Position numbers and translations under genes: made by a program
Notes under the pieces: generated by a model
What the model was told of the DNA's origin: nothing
What the model saw: the letters and a program-made list of their open reading frames with translations, nothing else
Databases searched by the model: none
Part shown: positions 10,763 through 19,470 of the stretch, piece by piece
Layout: each line of letters starts with the position of its first letter
Position numbering within the stretch: position 1 is the first letter of the stretch
Assembly (NCBI GenBank): GCA_019973155.2
Contig: BPQB01000005.1
Span: forward strand, 434,001 to 498,000
Direction: 5' to 3'
From: Phanerochaete sordida
Lineage: Eukaryota; Basidiomycota; Agaricomycetes; Polyporales; Phanerochaetaceae
DNA length: 64,000 bases

Positions 10763-11488
10763 CTAAACTTTGGTCTGTCGAATCTCCTTAGCCGCCTCGT
10801 CAAGCAAGTACCTCGCATATGCACGATGCGCTCGCATTACCCACTGAGGTATAATCTTCCCTGGCTCCTTCTCCCCTTCAACCACTCTATAGTCGTGTGC
10901 CGCGGCAAAGCGAACCTCGACCATGTCCTCCCCCTCCCCCGACAACGTGGTCATGGGCCCGACACTCCACTCATGCCTGCCACCCTTCATCATCCGCCAC
11001 GGGTAGCCCCACGCCGCGATTGTCTCGAAGAACCGCACGACGTGCGGAGGCATCTCCCACTCGACGATGAGCGGCGTGCCCGGTCCTGGCGCACGGAGGA
11101 CGCGCATGACGCCCGCCACGAGCCTCTGTCCCACTGTGAAGCCTTGCGCGCCCAGGTCGCCCTCGGCGCCGAGTCCTGCGATCTTCGCCTCGAGCCGCAT
11201 CGTGCGCGTTTGGAAGAACGCCCTGGGCCAGAGTTCCTCGAGCGGAGCGCGTTCATCGCCGACTTGGAGCGATCGACGCAGTGCGGCGAGGGGAATGCGG
11301 GTGGCGTACACGTCGGTGTACGCCGTGCGCAGGCCCGGAGCCCTCGGCGTGCGGAGCTCGACGGTCGAGGTGCTCTCGGGCGAGAGGGAAGGATAGTCGC
11401 GTTCGAGCGACAGGACTCTGGACCTGATGTACAGCGCTGGGATGGCTGCGAGGCCTGTGCCGATGACCAAAGTACGCAGACGTGGCAT
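10763..11488 (-). CDS. Unknown 241-aa membrane-anchored protein, copy 1
   Basis: Single-exon 241-aa frame. An N-terminal hydrophobic segment at about 6-20 (TLVIGTGLAAIPALYI), followed by basic residues, suggests a signal anchor. The rest is soluble: RTPRAPGLRTAYTDVYATR, RAFFQTRTMRLEAK, then a C-terminal part with GRHEWSVGPM, VEGEKEPGK and HRAYARYLLDEAAKEI. The neighbour at 11853-12578 has the same length and roughly 60% identity by eye, so this is a tandem duplicate. I do not recognise the family. The anchor suggests attachment to an intracellular membrane (ER or mitochondrial); this is inference. The opposite-strand frame here is a GC-bias shadow. Confidence 0.82.
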   Translation of the reverse strand: MPRLRTLVIGTGLAAIPALYIRSRVLSLERDYPSLSPESTSTVELRTPRAPGLRTAYTDVYATRIPLAALRRSLQVGDERAPLEELWPRAFFQTRTMRLEAKIAGLGAEGDLGAQGFTVGQRLVAGVMRVLRAPGPGTPLIVEWEMPPHVVRFFETIAAWGYPWRMMKGGRHEWSVGPMTTLSGEGEDMVEVRFAAAHDYRVVEGEKEPGKIIPQWVMRAHRAYARYLLDEAAKEIRQTKV

Positions 11489-11693
11489 TGCGGGTGTGAA
11501 GCTCCAAGAAGGCGAATTGGAGGTCAGTATCGAGGATACGGTTTGTTCGCAGGTAATATGCGGCAGATGGAAGTCTCGAGCGGCGAGCGAGGGCCGAACA
11601 GCTTGATATTCACGGCGTTTTTACTGACATCCGTGACCTGTTGCTCCCAGACCCCGGTGATTGTACCTGCTGGGACGAGCCCGGCACGAGAAC

Positions 11694-11741
11694 TGGAGCG
11701 TGGGGAGGCGCATCATTTCCAAGCTGGGTGTGGTGGCGGGA
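11694..11741. repeat. Upstream repeat of tandem duplicate, copy 1
   Basis: This segment, about 210 bases upstream of the ATG at 11488, matches 12804-12852 upstream of the second copy with small gaps (shared blocks GCGCATCA and GGCGGGA, in the same order). The duplicated unit of about 1.1 kb therefore included promoter DNA as well as the gene. Confidence 0.6.
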
Positions 11742-11852
11742 TCCCACACGACGCCAAATCAATACCGCAGGCATGCTTGCTGTGAGTGAGGGGGTATATT
11801 ATGGCTAACTATCTACAGTTGTCCGTGCAGGCATCAGTTCCAAAATGGAAAT

Positions 11853-12578
11853 CTAAGCGTCCTTCCCGGATATCTCTTTCGCGGTCGCGTCCAGCAGATA
11901 CCTCGCATATGCGCGATGTCCCCTCAACATCCACGGGGACACACTCTTGCCCGGCTCCTTCTCCCCCTCGACTACCCTGAAGTCCTGCGCCGTGCCGTAG
12001 CGAATTTCGACCATGTCTTCATCGTCGCCTGGAAGTCGTGTCACGGGTCCGATACTCCACTCCTGCCGTCCACCATTCATCAGCTTATATGGCCAGCCCC
12101 AGGCCGCGAACGTTTCGGAAAGCTGCATCAACGACGATGGTGTCGCCCACTCGATGAGCATTGGCGTGCCCGGCGCTGGTTCGCGGAGAATGAGCATGGC
12201 ATTCGCCATAACAGATTCACCCCTTCTGAAGCCGTGCTCGCCGCGGTTGCCCTTGGACCCGATGCCCAGGAGCGTCGCCTCGAGTCCAATTGTGCGAGAC
12301 TGGAAAAACGCCCTAGCCCAGGCGTCCTCGAGCGATGCCTCGCCCGCGCCGACTCTTGTTAGTCGGCGCAACGCAGACAGAGGCACGCGCGTGGCGTAGA
12401 CGTCGCCCGGATCTGTGCGCAGACCCGGCGCCCTGGGCGTGCGGAGCTCGGGAGTCGAAGTGCTTTCGAGTGGAAGCGGAGGGTATTCGCGCTCGAGCGA
12501 GAGGATTCTAGACCTGATGTACAGTGCTGGAAGAGCTGCCAGCGCCGTGCCAATAACCAGGGTACGGAGACGTAGCAT
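11853..12578 (-). CDS. Unknown 241-aa membrane-anchored protein, copy 2
   Basis: Same length and layout as the gene at 10763-11488: MLRLRTLVIGTALAALPALY anchor, RTPRAPGLRT block, AFFQSRTIGLEA, GGRQEWSIGPV, VVEGEKEPGKS and HRAYARYLLDATAKEI. The N-terminal 50 residues are the best conserved; the central part (105-165) has diverged most. Both frames are intact without introns, so both copies are probably expressed. They lie head to tail with 364 bases between. Function unknown. Shared EWS[VI]GP and VVEGEKEPGK motifs mark likely functional surfaces. Confidence 0.82.
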   Translation of the reverse strand: MLRLRTLVIGTALAALPALYIRSRILSLEREYPPLPLESTSTPELRTPRAPGLRTDPGDVYATRVPLSALRRLTRVGAGEASLEDAWARAFFQSRTIGLEATLLGIGSKGNRGEHGFRRGESVMANAMLILREPAPGTPMLIEWATPSSLMQLSETFAAWGWPYKLMNGGRQEWSIGPVTRLPGDDEDMVEIRYGTAQDFRVVEGEKEPGKSVSPWMLRGHRAYARYLLDATAKEISGKDA

Positions 12579-12803
12579 GGTAGTGGGCGTGCTGCTTCAG
12601 GCTGGGTGGGGGTAAATTAGGCGTCGAGGCCTTGAACGCGAGCCGTATATGCAGAGAATCCAGATGCGAATTGTCCCGAGGGAGGACCGGGATCGCACGA
12701 AGGAGTCGCCTACGCTTGTGCTGTACTTGTCAGGGCATTGTGATGTCCGACAAGCATCGGTATAAGGCACGGGCAGCAGGATGCCGCGGGGGATGGCCCG
12801 ACG

Positions 12804-12852
12804 CGGAGCGCGGAGGATGCGCATCACTGCCATTCTGGGGTGATGGCGGGAT
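12804..12852. repeat. Upstream repeat of tandem duplicate, copy 2
   Basis: Partner of 11694-11741, about 230 bases upstream of the ATG at 12578. The remainder of 12579-13269 lies between divergent genes, shows no coding signal, and presumably holds the promoters of copy 2 and of the membrane protein at 13270. Confidence 0.6.
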
Positions 12853-13269
12853 TGTAACTCCCGTCCCGCCGGAAGCCGCCTCAAAGTGGACCACACACTC
12901 GTCCTTCCTTACCCCGTCCTCGTCCCTAGAACAGTCGTGGTGCTTACGGCTCCCCGAGAACACGCATTGACCCGTCTCCAGACCTGCACAAATCGCCAAT
13001 TGCGAGCCGGCATGAGGTTCAAATACCGCGGGGTGGACCGTACCAAGAGGTGTCGCAGAGAAATACCCCAGTTCTTGTCGCACAGGTGCGCCACAGCTCT
13101 CCGACGATCAGCAGGATAACTCACTACTGAATGGCACAGGACCTGAGCCCTGTGCACGAGCTTCACTGCATTCACCGAGATCGCGGAGAGCTCTGCTGAG
13201 CGGACAACGCCATGCGTATCGACGTGCGTACTTGCAGCTACTTATGAAACGCTATGCGCCTCTGACCAC

Positions 13270-14322
13270 ATGCAACCCCAGATGCCCCATCCCCTCCCGC
13301 CCCTGCAGTGCTCTTCCTGGGGAGAGCCGCCTCTACTGAGTGACTGCCCCGCGCTATATGCCTATACGGGTCATTACGACTTCGAGGTCAGAGCGATCCC
13401 CAAGACGCCTGTTCTCCCGGAAGTCAAACCCGTAACCGGCTACAAACTCGTCCACAACGGGTCCGACTCGGCCGTTTCTGCATCGGTCGATACGGAGGGC
13501 GAAGTCTTCGAAGAGGACGAGGCAGAAGCCGACGACACCCCTCTCACTGAACTCCCTTTGTCGGCGTATCTCCCAAGAGCCGCCATCCTCCTCCTGGTTC
13601 AAGCCCTCATCCTACTCCCAATGATCCTCCCGATGGGCCGCGAACGTGCGCGTCGCGCCATCCAATTGGTGGTCATCGGCTGGGCGGTTCATGTCGCAGC
13701 TGCCTTCATACATGCATGGCAGGACGTGACACCACCGAGCCAGCTTGCACTCGGTCTGCGTCTCCCAGGCGTGCCAAGCCCGATATCCGTGACACCCGTG
13801 CTCGCGCCCCTCTGCATCGCCGCGGTTGGTGGCGCGATCGTCGGTGCCGCGTTCGCGCTGGCCATCAACGCGCTGGTCGTTGCGCATACAGCCTACAGTC
13901 TCGCACGCAGACGCGAACCGGACGCGACGCTGCTGCTGGCATCGCTTCAGAGCTCGCACAAACGCGCGAAGCGCGCCCTGCTCGATGTCGTCATCGCATT
14001 CACGATGGTCCCAGCTGGTCTCGCCGCGCAGCGCTGGACGGGCGCCGTGCCGCCGACGCTCGACGCCGCCGACTGGAAGGTTGTCAAGATCGCCGTGTCA
14101 GGTGCAGTGGCGCTCCATTTTGCTGGCTTGGCTTGGGCGGCCATACCGTGGAGGCGTGGAAGCGTGCACGCCGCGGATACACCAAACAGTTTGTTTGACG
14201 GCGCGGCGCGCGGGAGGGCCGGATCGGCGCTATACCAGGTCTTCCGTTCTCGCACGTCGGCCGCCACTCGCCATGCTTGGACGTCCCGCCGCAGTGTCTC
14301 AGGTTCTGCCGTTTGTTCCTGA
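13270..14322 (+). CDS. Multi-pass membrane protein of unknown function
   Basis: Open from ATG 13270 to TGA 14320-14322; 350 aa, no intron needed. A cytosol-like N-terminus with an acidic stretch (EGEVFEEDEAEADD) is followed by about five hydrophobic segments: AAILLLVQALILLPMIL, IQLVVIGWAVHVAAAFI, VLAPLCIAAVGGAIVGAAFALAI, LDVVIAFTMVPAGLA and VVKIAVSGAVALHFAGLAW. Before the fourth is a basic loop SLQSSHKRAKRALLD. No transporter signature is recognised. The last two segments and the intervening QRW...DWK resemble in layout those of the protein at 17873-18634 (RQW...DPWR), so the two may be distant relatives either side of the aldehyde dehydrogenase. The start is the first ATG; an upstream exon cannot be excluded. 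Confidence 0.65.
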   Translation: MQPQMPHPLPPLQCSSWGEPPLLSDCPALYAYTGHYDFEVRAIPKTPVLPEVKPVTGYKLVHNGSDSAVSASVDTEGEVFEEDEAEADDTPLTELPLSAYLPRAAILLLVQALILLPMILPMGRERARRAIQLVVIGWAVHVAAAFIHAWQDVTPPSQLALGLRLPGVPSPISVTPVLAPLCIAAVGGAIVGAAFALAINALVVAHTAYSLARRREPDATLLLASLQSSHKRAKRALLDVVIAFTMVPAGLAAQRWTGAVPPTLDAADWKVVKIAVSGAVALHFAGLAWAAIPWRRGSVHAADTPNSLFDGAARGRAGSALYQVFRSRTSAATRHAWTSRRSVSGSAVCS

Positions 14323-14992
14323 GGGCTTTCGGCGTGCGTCTCGCCCGCGACCAAAGACACGGAGGAGGCGGTGGGCGATGACGCGATCGGGCGGGAATGG
14401 GCCTGCGTGGGCGCAGCGATTCGGGCGCGCCACTGGAGCGTGTGGTATTCATTGTGCGTGAGCCTGACCCACAGCGTATCGCTGACAGCTGATGATTTTC
14501 CCATGTAGGTCGTTCTATAGCTAATGGAAGCAGTCCATCATCAGATAGAGCCTCGGCGTGCGTGCTATCACCGGGTCATAGCGTTCTGTCGCAGTTTCGA
14601 AACGATAGACGTTGAAGTGCGCTGGGGCCCTGGATCGCTGGCGAGCAGAGCTACGCGGGCGCCTCGCGCTGCGCCCCTCGAAATAGAGCGCGAAACGCGA
14701 TCGTGCGCGCAAGAGGATCAGGCGAGTGACGTCCGCGGCGTTGCACGGAACGCACCACACATCGCCCATTGAACGCCACGCGGGCCCCGGGCACCTCGAT
14801 GGACATACCCAGACGGCACTGCGCGTGGCAGGCGCGACTGTCAGAAGACCCGCCGCAAGACGCGGCGCGTGGAAACTGTTTCACTAATCACCTGCACGTA
14901 CGTCAGGCTAAGCTCCCGTGGGGTTATAAGAACCGCGCAGTACTAGGGGAGGCCTGTGAGCCCCTTGGCCTTGACCCACTCACAGAACAGTC
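14323..14992. promoter_or_regulatory. Intergenic region with aldehyde dehydrogenase promoter
   Basis: About 670 bases without a credible gene. The right part is the aldehyde dehydrogenase promoter: TTATAAG at 14924-14930 is a TATA element about 65 bases before the ATG. AGGGG (near 14945) and CCCCT (near 14961) resemble yeast stress-response elements; that reading is speculative in this organism. Confidence 0.55.
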
Positions 14993-16969
14993 ATGACCGT
15001 CCACACTCAGCAGTTCGACTACCCCCTGTTCAAGGGCAAGGTCTCCGTGAACACCGGCCTGTTCATCGACGGCAAGTATGTCGACCCCCTGGATCGCCAT
15101 GACATTGAGTAAGTCTCCACGCTCGTTGCTCCGCTCCTGGGGTAGCTGACAGAGTTCACAGAGTTTTCGACCCAAGTGAGCACTCCCTGGAACGGCCGCT
15201 GACAGCGTCATTGATCGCTGCGCGCAGCCACTGGCAAAGTCATCACTACGATTGCCGCAGGTGGCAAGAAGGACGTCGACAGGGCCGTTGTTGCCGCGCA
15301 GAAGGCGTTCAAGACAACGTGGGGCAAGACCGTCTCCGGCACGCAGCGCGGGCACCTCATCCGGAAGCTAGCCGAGGTCTTCGAGAAACACCAGGACGAA
15401 CTCGCGGCACTGGAGACCTTGGATTCCGGTACGTGACTTCTCTTCCTTGATCTTCCCCTGATGCTGAGACAGCAAACAGGCAAACAGTATTTCCATGTGA
15501 AAGCTATGGACTTCGCGAACGCTATCGAAACGCTCAAGTACTACGCTGGCTGGGCGGACAAGATCTCGGGCAAGACAATTGAGGTACATTGTGATTGTCT
15601 GCATACGAATAGATTAACTGATTGTCAGCATAGGCTGAACCGCACAAATTCGTGTACACGCTTCACGAGCCTATCGGTGTCGTAGGATGCATCGTTCCCT
15701 GGAACTTCCCTAGTGAGCGCCGCAGCAGACAGCTACGCGTCTCCAGCTGATGAGCCCGCCACTAGTTATGATTCTCGCATGGAAGCTCGGCCCTGCGCTC
15801 GCCACCGGGAACTGCGTTATTGTCAAGCCTTCGGAAGTAACCCCGCTCGCGACTCTCAAGTTTGCCGAGCTCATCCAGGAGGCGGGCTTCCCGCCTGGCG
15901 TCGTGAACATTGTCACCGGTTACGGCTCCGTCGCCGGCCAGGCCCTTGCGCAGCACCCCGACGTCGGCAAGATCTCGTTCACGGGCTCGACGCTCACCGG
16001 CCGCAAGATCCTGCATTCCTCGGGCGACAGCAACCTCAAGCGCGTCACGCTCGAGCTCGGAGGCAAAACCCCGAACATCATCTTCGACGACGCCGACATC
16101 GAGCAGGCTGTCAAGTGGACAGCGATGGGCATCTTGTAAGCGCTTCCGAGCAGTAGGAAATCCGAGTACTGATGCGACCCTGCCAGCCACCACGCAGGGC
16201 AGATGTGCACGGCCGGCTCCAGGATCTTCGTCCAGGAGGGCGTGTACGATAAGGTCATGGCCGCGTTCGTCGAGATTGCCAAGGCCGCGAAGCCCGGGAG
16301 CGGATTCGACCCCAACACCAAGATTGACCCCGTAGTCTCGAAGACTCAGTTTGACGTAAGTCTTCCGCGCTCTCCGCTCACGTTCGCAGGCCCGCTGAAC
16401 GTTCACCTAGCGCGTCATGGGCTACATCAACGCGGGCAAAGAGTCGGGCGCGACGGTCGCAGTTGGCGGCGGGCAGCTCGGGAACGAAGGCTACTTCGTG
16501 CAGCCGACGCTCTTCACGGACGTCAGCGCGGACATGAAAATCGTCAAGGAGGAGATCTTCGGCCCCGTGGGCGTCATCATCAAGTTCAAGACCGAGGAGG
16601 AGGCCCTTGCCGCCGCTAACGACACGACCTACGGCCTCTCGGCGTGTATCTACACCAAAGACGTCGAGCGCGCGACCCGCTTCGCGTCTGCGCTCGAGGC
16701 GGGAAGCATCTTTGTACGTGTGCTCAGGAAGCTAGTCTATTGGAATTGCGCTCATGACATACGGCAGGTAAACATCACGTCCGGACCTGACTGGCGTGTG
16801 TCATTCGGCGGTTTCAAGCAGTCTGGCTTCGGAAAGGATCTCGGAGAATACGCACTGGAGGGGTTAGTGTCTTCACCGTTGCACTGCTGTCCAAAATGCT
16901 AATCAAGCTTGCCGCCGCAGGTACACTAACACGAAAGCGGTGACGCTCAACATTGGACAGAAGCTGTAG
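14993..16969 (+). CDS. NAD(P)-dependent aldehyde dehydrogenase
   Basis: Ten exons: 14993-15108, 15162-15175, 15228-15428, 15480-15583, 15634-15712, 15766-16135, 16187-16355, 16411-16713, 16768-16862 and 16921-16969; 499 aa, the normal ALDH length. It oxidises aldehydes to acids, probably in the cytosol since no presequence is seen. Signatures: [20 protein letters not shown] (Rossmann entry and catalytic Asn), KPSEVTPL (cofactor-binding Lys), [15 protein letters not shown] (catalytic Glu), [10 protein letters not shown] (nucleophile Cys), EEIFGPV and [14 protein letters not shown]. The second exon is only 14 nt (VFDP region) and easily missed. The region before FGGFKQ reads [15 protein letters not shown], where homologues usually have INC-type residues, a small local oddity. 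A TATA box lies just upstream. Confidence 0.93.
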
Positions 16970-17872
16970 TAAAATAGAACACCTCGCGTACTGTACTACA
17001 TCCACTTTCTCTTGACAAGAGACACCTTGGAAGTTGTATATCAGCGTTGCATATCCAAATTTATTGGAAGGATTGTGAGGGGCGTCCTCTGCGGGCGCGA
17101 GAGCCTGAGTCTGCCATCAGCGGCGCCCGAGCGCGTCAAGAGTGGCTTGACGCTTGTCTGTGTCGCGGCTGTCGACTTTGCTTTCCACCACCACAGCGCC
17201 TGGCGGGAAGAGCATGACTTCATCGATTCATCGTGAACAGGGTCGAGTAAAGGTGTCATTCGGACCACCGAAGCTCAGCATGCTTCCAGCGCAACCGAAA
17301 TATTGAGGTACGAAAGGCTAATTTGTAACGTGACTGCACAGCAAAGGCTCATAGCGTGTTCCAGGCTTGCTTCGCATGCCTTCCCTGAATGCCCTCGGCG
17401 GAGGTAGATTAGGCTGGCTTTCGAGTCGGACCGGCATTGCCTCCCAGGGCTCTTGTGCTGCATGCGGCTGCAGCGTGTACTCTGGGCGCCGGCGAAACTC
17501 TAGGTGGCTCCAGCAGAGGGCGGTCATGGACTCGGCAGATTCGCCCAGTTGCACCGCTACAGCTATCCGTGAGCGGCGATAGGGTAGCCTGCGCTCTGCC
17601 ATTGCACTCCCCCACCACAGCCGTACTATTGGGGTGGCCACGGGCGTGGGATCACCGCTCTAGCAACTGATGCAACCAGCTGCGGCAGCATCCCACACAA
17701 CACGGTGACAGGCGCGTGCATACGTGTTCGACTTGTCCCACCACGATCATCTATACACTCTCTGGCTGCCATCACCAGTGTACACCGGTAAGTGCCCAAC
17801 GCTGTATATGTCGACATGTTGGAGCTCAACAGTCGTTTTCTCAGCCGAGGACTACGGGCGGCTCTTGAGACC
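16970..17872. other. Intergenic region
   Basis: About 900 bases between the dehydrogenase stop and the next membrane-protein gene. GTAAGT at 17769 with an acceptor CTCAG at about 17844 suggests a 5'-UTR intron of the downstream gene. No other coding or RNA signal seen. Confidence 0.45.
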
Positions 17873-18634
17873 ATGGCAGAGTCTGCGGATGCGGCGGGCT
17901 CCGCCACAGCGGCCCCCGCGGCCACATCTGGTCCTCAAATTCCGCTGGCCGTTCGACTCTACCGCCGCATCGTCGCCTCCATGCTTGCCGCGACATTCGC
18001 TTTCACGTTCATCTCGTCCATCGGCGCCGTAATCCTCGTCTACCGCACGACGGTGGCGCTCCCGTTCACCCTCGCGTTCGTCGCGGTCTGGGAGTCCTAT
18101 CAAGCCGGCACCCTTGCCACTCTTCCCAAGATCGGGCTCAGCGAGAGCGTAGTCGCGTTCCTCCGCGCGTCGGCGACCGGCGCAGTGCTCATCGGGCTAC
18201 TGCTCGGCGCGGTGCTGTCTGCGCTTCTCGGCGTGGCGACGCTGTTCGAGTCTCCGCGCTGGCGGACCCGCGTCCGCGACCGCATCGAGCGCGCGCGCGC
18301 AAGACAGCTCGGACAGCGCACCGACCAGCCCCTCGTCGTCAAGGTGGCCTGGAATACCGTGGCGACAGCGGCACAGCTGTCGCTCGGCATCTTCACGCTG
18401 CGCCAGTGGTACGAACCCGGAGCACGCGACTCCGTCCTGGCAGACCCGTGGCGCGCGATCGCGTGCTCGACCCTCGGGCTTGTTTTCTCCGACGCGTTGC
18501 TGGACAAGTGGGTCTGGTCAAAGTACAGGACGCCAGGAGCTGAACAACGCGAAGACCCTGACGTCAGCGGAAAGGATGCCGGAGGGACAGATCAATCCCC
18601 GACAACGACCACCCTTCTTGAACTTAAGGTGTAG
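17873..18634 (+). CDS. Multi-pass membrane protein of unknown function
   Basis: The frame ends at TAG 18632-18634. I prefer ATG 17873 (MAESADAAGS, 253 aa) because a well-formed intron (GTAAGT at 17769 to CTCAG near 17844) would remove the ATG at 17816 from the mRNA; 17816 is the alternative. After an Ala-rich N-terminus come hydrophobic segments: ASMLAATFAFTFISSIGAVILVY, ALPFTLAFVAVW, GAVLIGLLLGAVLSALLGVA, AWNTVATAAQLSLGIFTL and IACSTLGLVFSDALL. A basic loop (RWRTRVRDRIERARARQLGQ) lies between the third and fourth. No known transporter motif. It resembles in layout the protein at 13270-14322, which may point to one fungal family, but sequence identity is weak by eye. Confidence 0.65.
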   Translation: MAESADAAGSATAAPAATSGPQIPLAVRLYRRIVASMLAATFAFTFISSIGAVILVYRTTVALPFTLAFVAVWESYQAGTLATLPKIGLSESVVAFLRASATGAVLIGLLLGAVLSALLGVATLFESPRWRTRVRDRIERARARQLGQRTDQPLVVKVAWNTVATAAQLSLGIFTLRQWYEPGARDSVLADPWRAIACSTLGLVFSDALLDKWVWSKYRTPGAEQREDPDVSGKDAGGTDQSPTTTTLLELKV

Positions 18635-19470
18635 CGTGGTATGCGTGTCGGGATGTATGCGGTAGGTTTCTTCATGCTTGTTTTTCCCAGCATTGTTGAC
18701 TGATCCAAGCCTGATCGTAGGCTCTTATCTTACTTCGATGACCCCTGCTTCCTACATGCCGCCTTCTCACTATTTCACGGTATTGTACGTGCTTCCTGCT
18801 TCCGGACTCATCTCTCTCTATGCTCTCAGCAACTGTTGTACTCGATATTGTATTGTCGGACTGTACTGTGGCTTGGGTTATTTACTGTCTTAGGCAGAAT
18901 ATACGTCATTTAATCTCGTTTATTTCGATGCGGTATGGTTTTTCTGATTCGTACACCCCAGATGACTCACGATTGTGTGTAGCACAGGTCGTAGAAGTCT
19001 TCTACTCGTGCGTGGATGCCTGGCAATACAAGGTTGGAAGGTACAAGAATGGTCCAAGCATTGGCGACTCCTCGCTCATTGCGTCAGGACTTGTTCTCAA
19101 AGATGGACGATATGTCGACAGTGTCATGAGCACCCTGGACGATGCTCTGTCTCCCGCGGTGGCTGTCCTGCGTTTGATAATGTGGATCCTGCAGCATGAA
19201 ACTCCATTCATCCGACGAGGGTGGCTGCTCTGGTCTGTAATCGTGACGGATGAGCGTCACGCTCCCATACGCTGGGTGAGGTTCCTTTGTTTCTCGCGAA
19301 TGAAAGAAGCCCCCGACTGACCTCAGATAGTACTTCGCGCAGCGGCAACGTGGAGCAGACAAAGAACATCCTCGTGTTTATAACGCTCGCCACGTCCAGA
19401 ATATACCCTTTCCCCAATCTTGCCCGAAACCTATCACCCCCTCGTCTCATCCTCATCTCAGACTTTGATC
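18635..19470. other. Intergenic region
   Basis: About 835 bases, AT-richer than the flanking genes. Open frames present lack the strong C/G third-position bias of genes here. The right end holds the promoter of the F-box gene at 19471. Nothing else recognised. Confidence 0.5.

Noticed and set aside
10706..11785. Plus-strand frame of 359 codons over the first 241-aa gene
   Set aside because: The minus-strand frame is conserved in the tandem copy while this one is not.
13270..18634. Secondary-metabolite or transport cluster around the aldehyde dehydrogenase
   Set aside because: No synthase, P450, transporter signature or regulator is present; the neighbours are unassigned membrane proteins.
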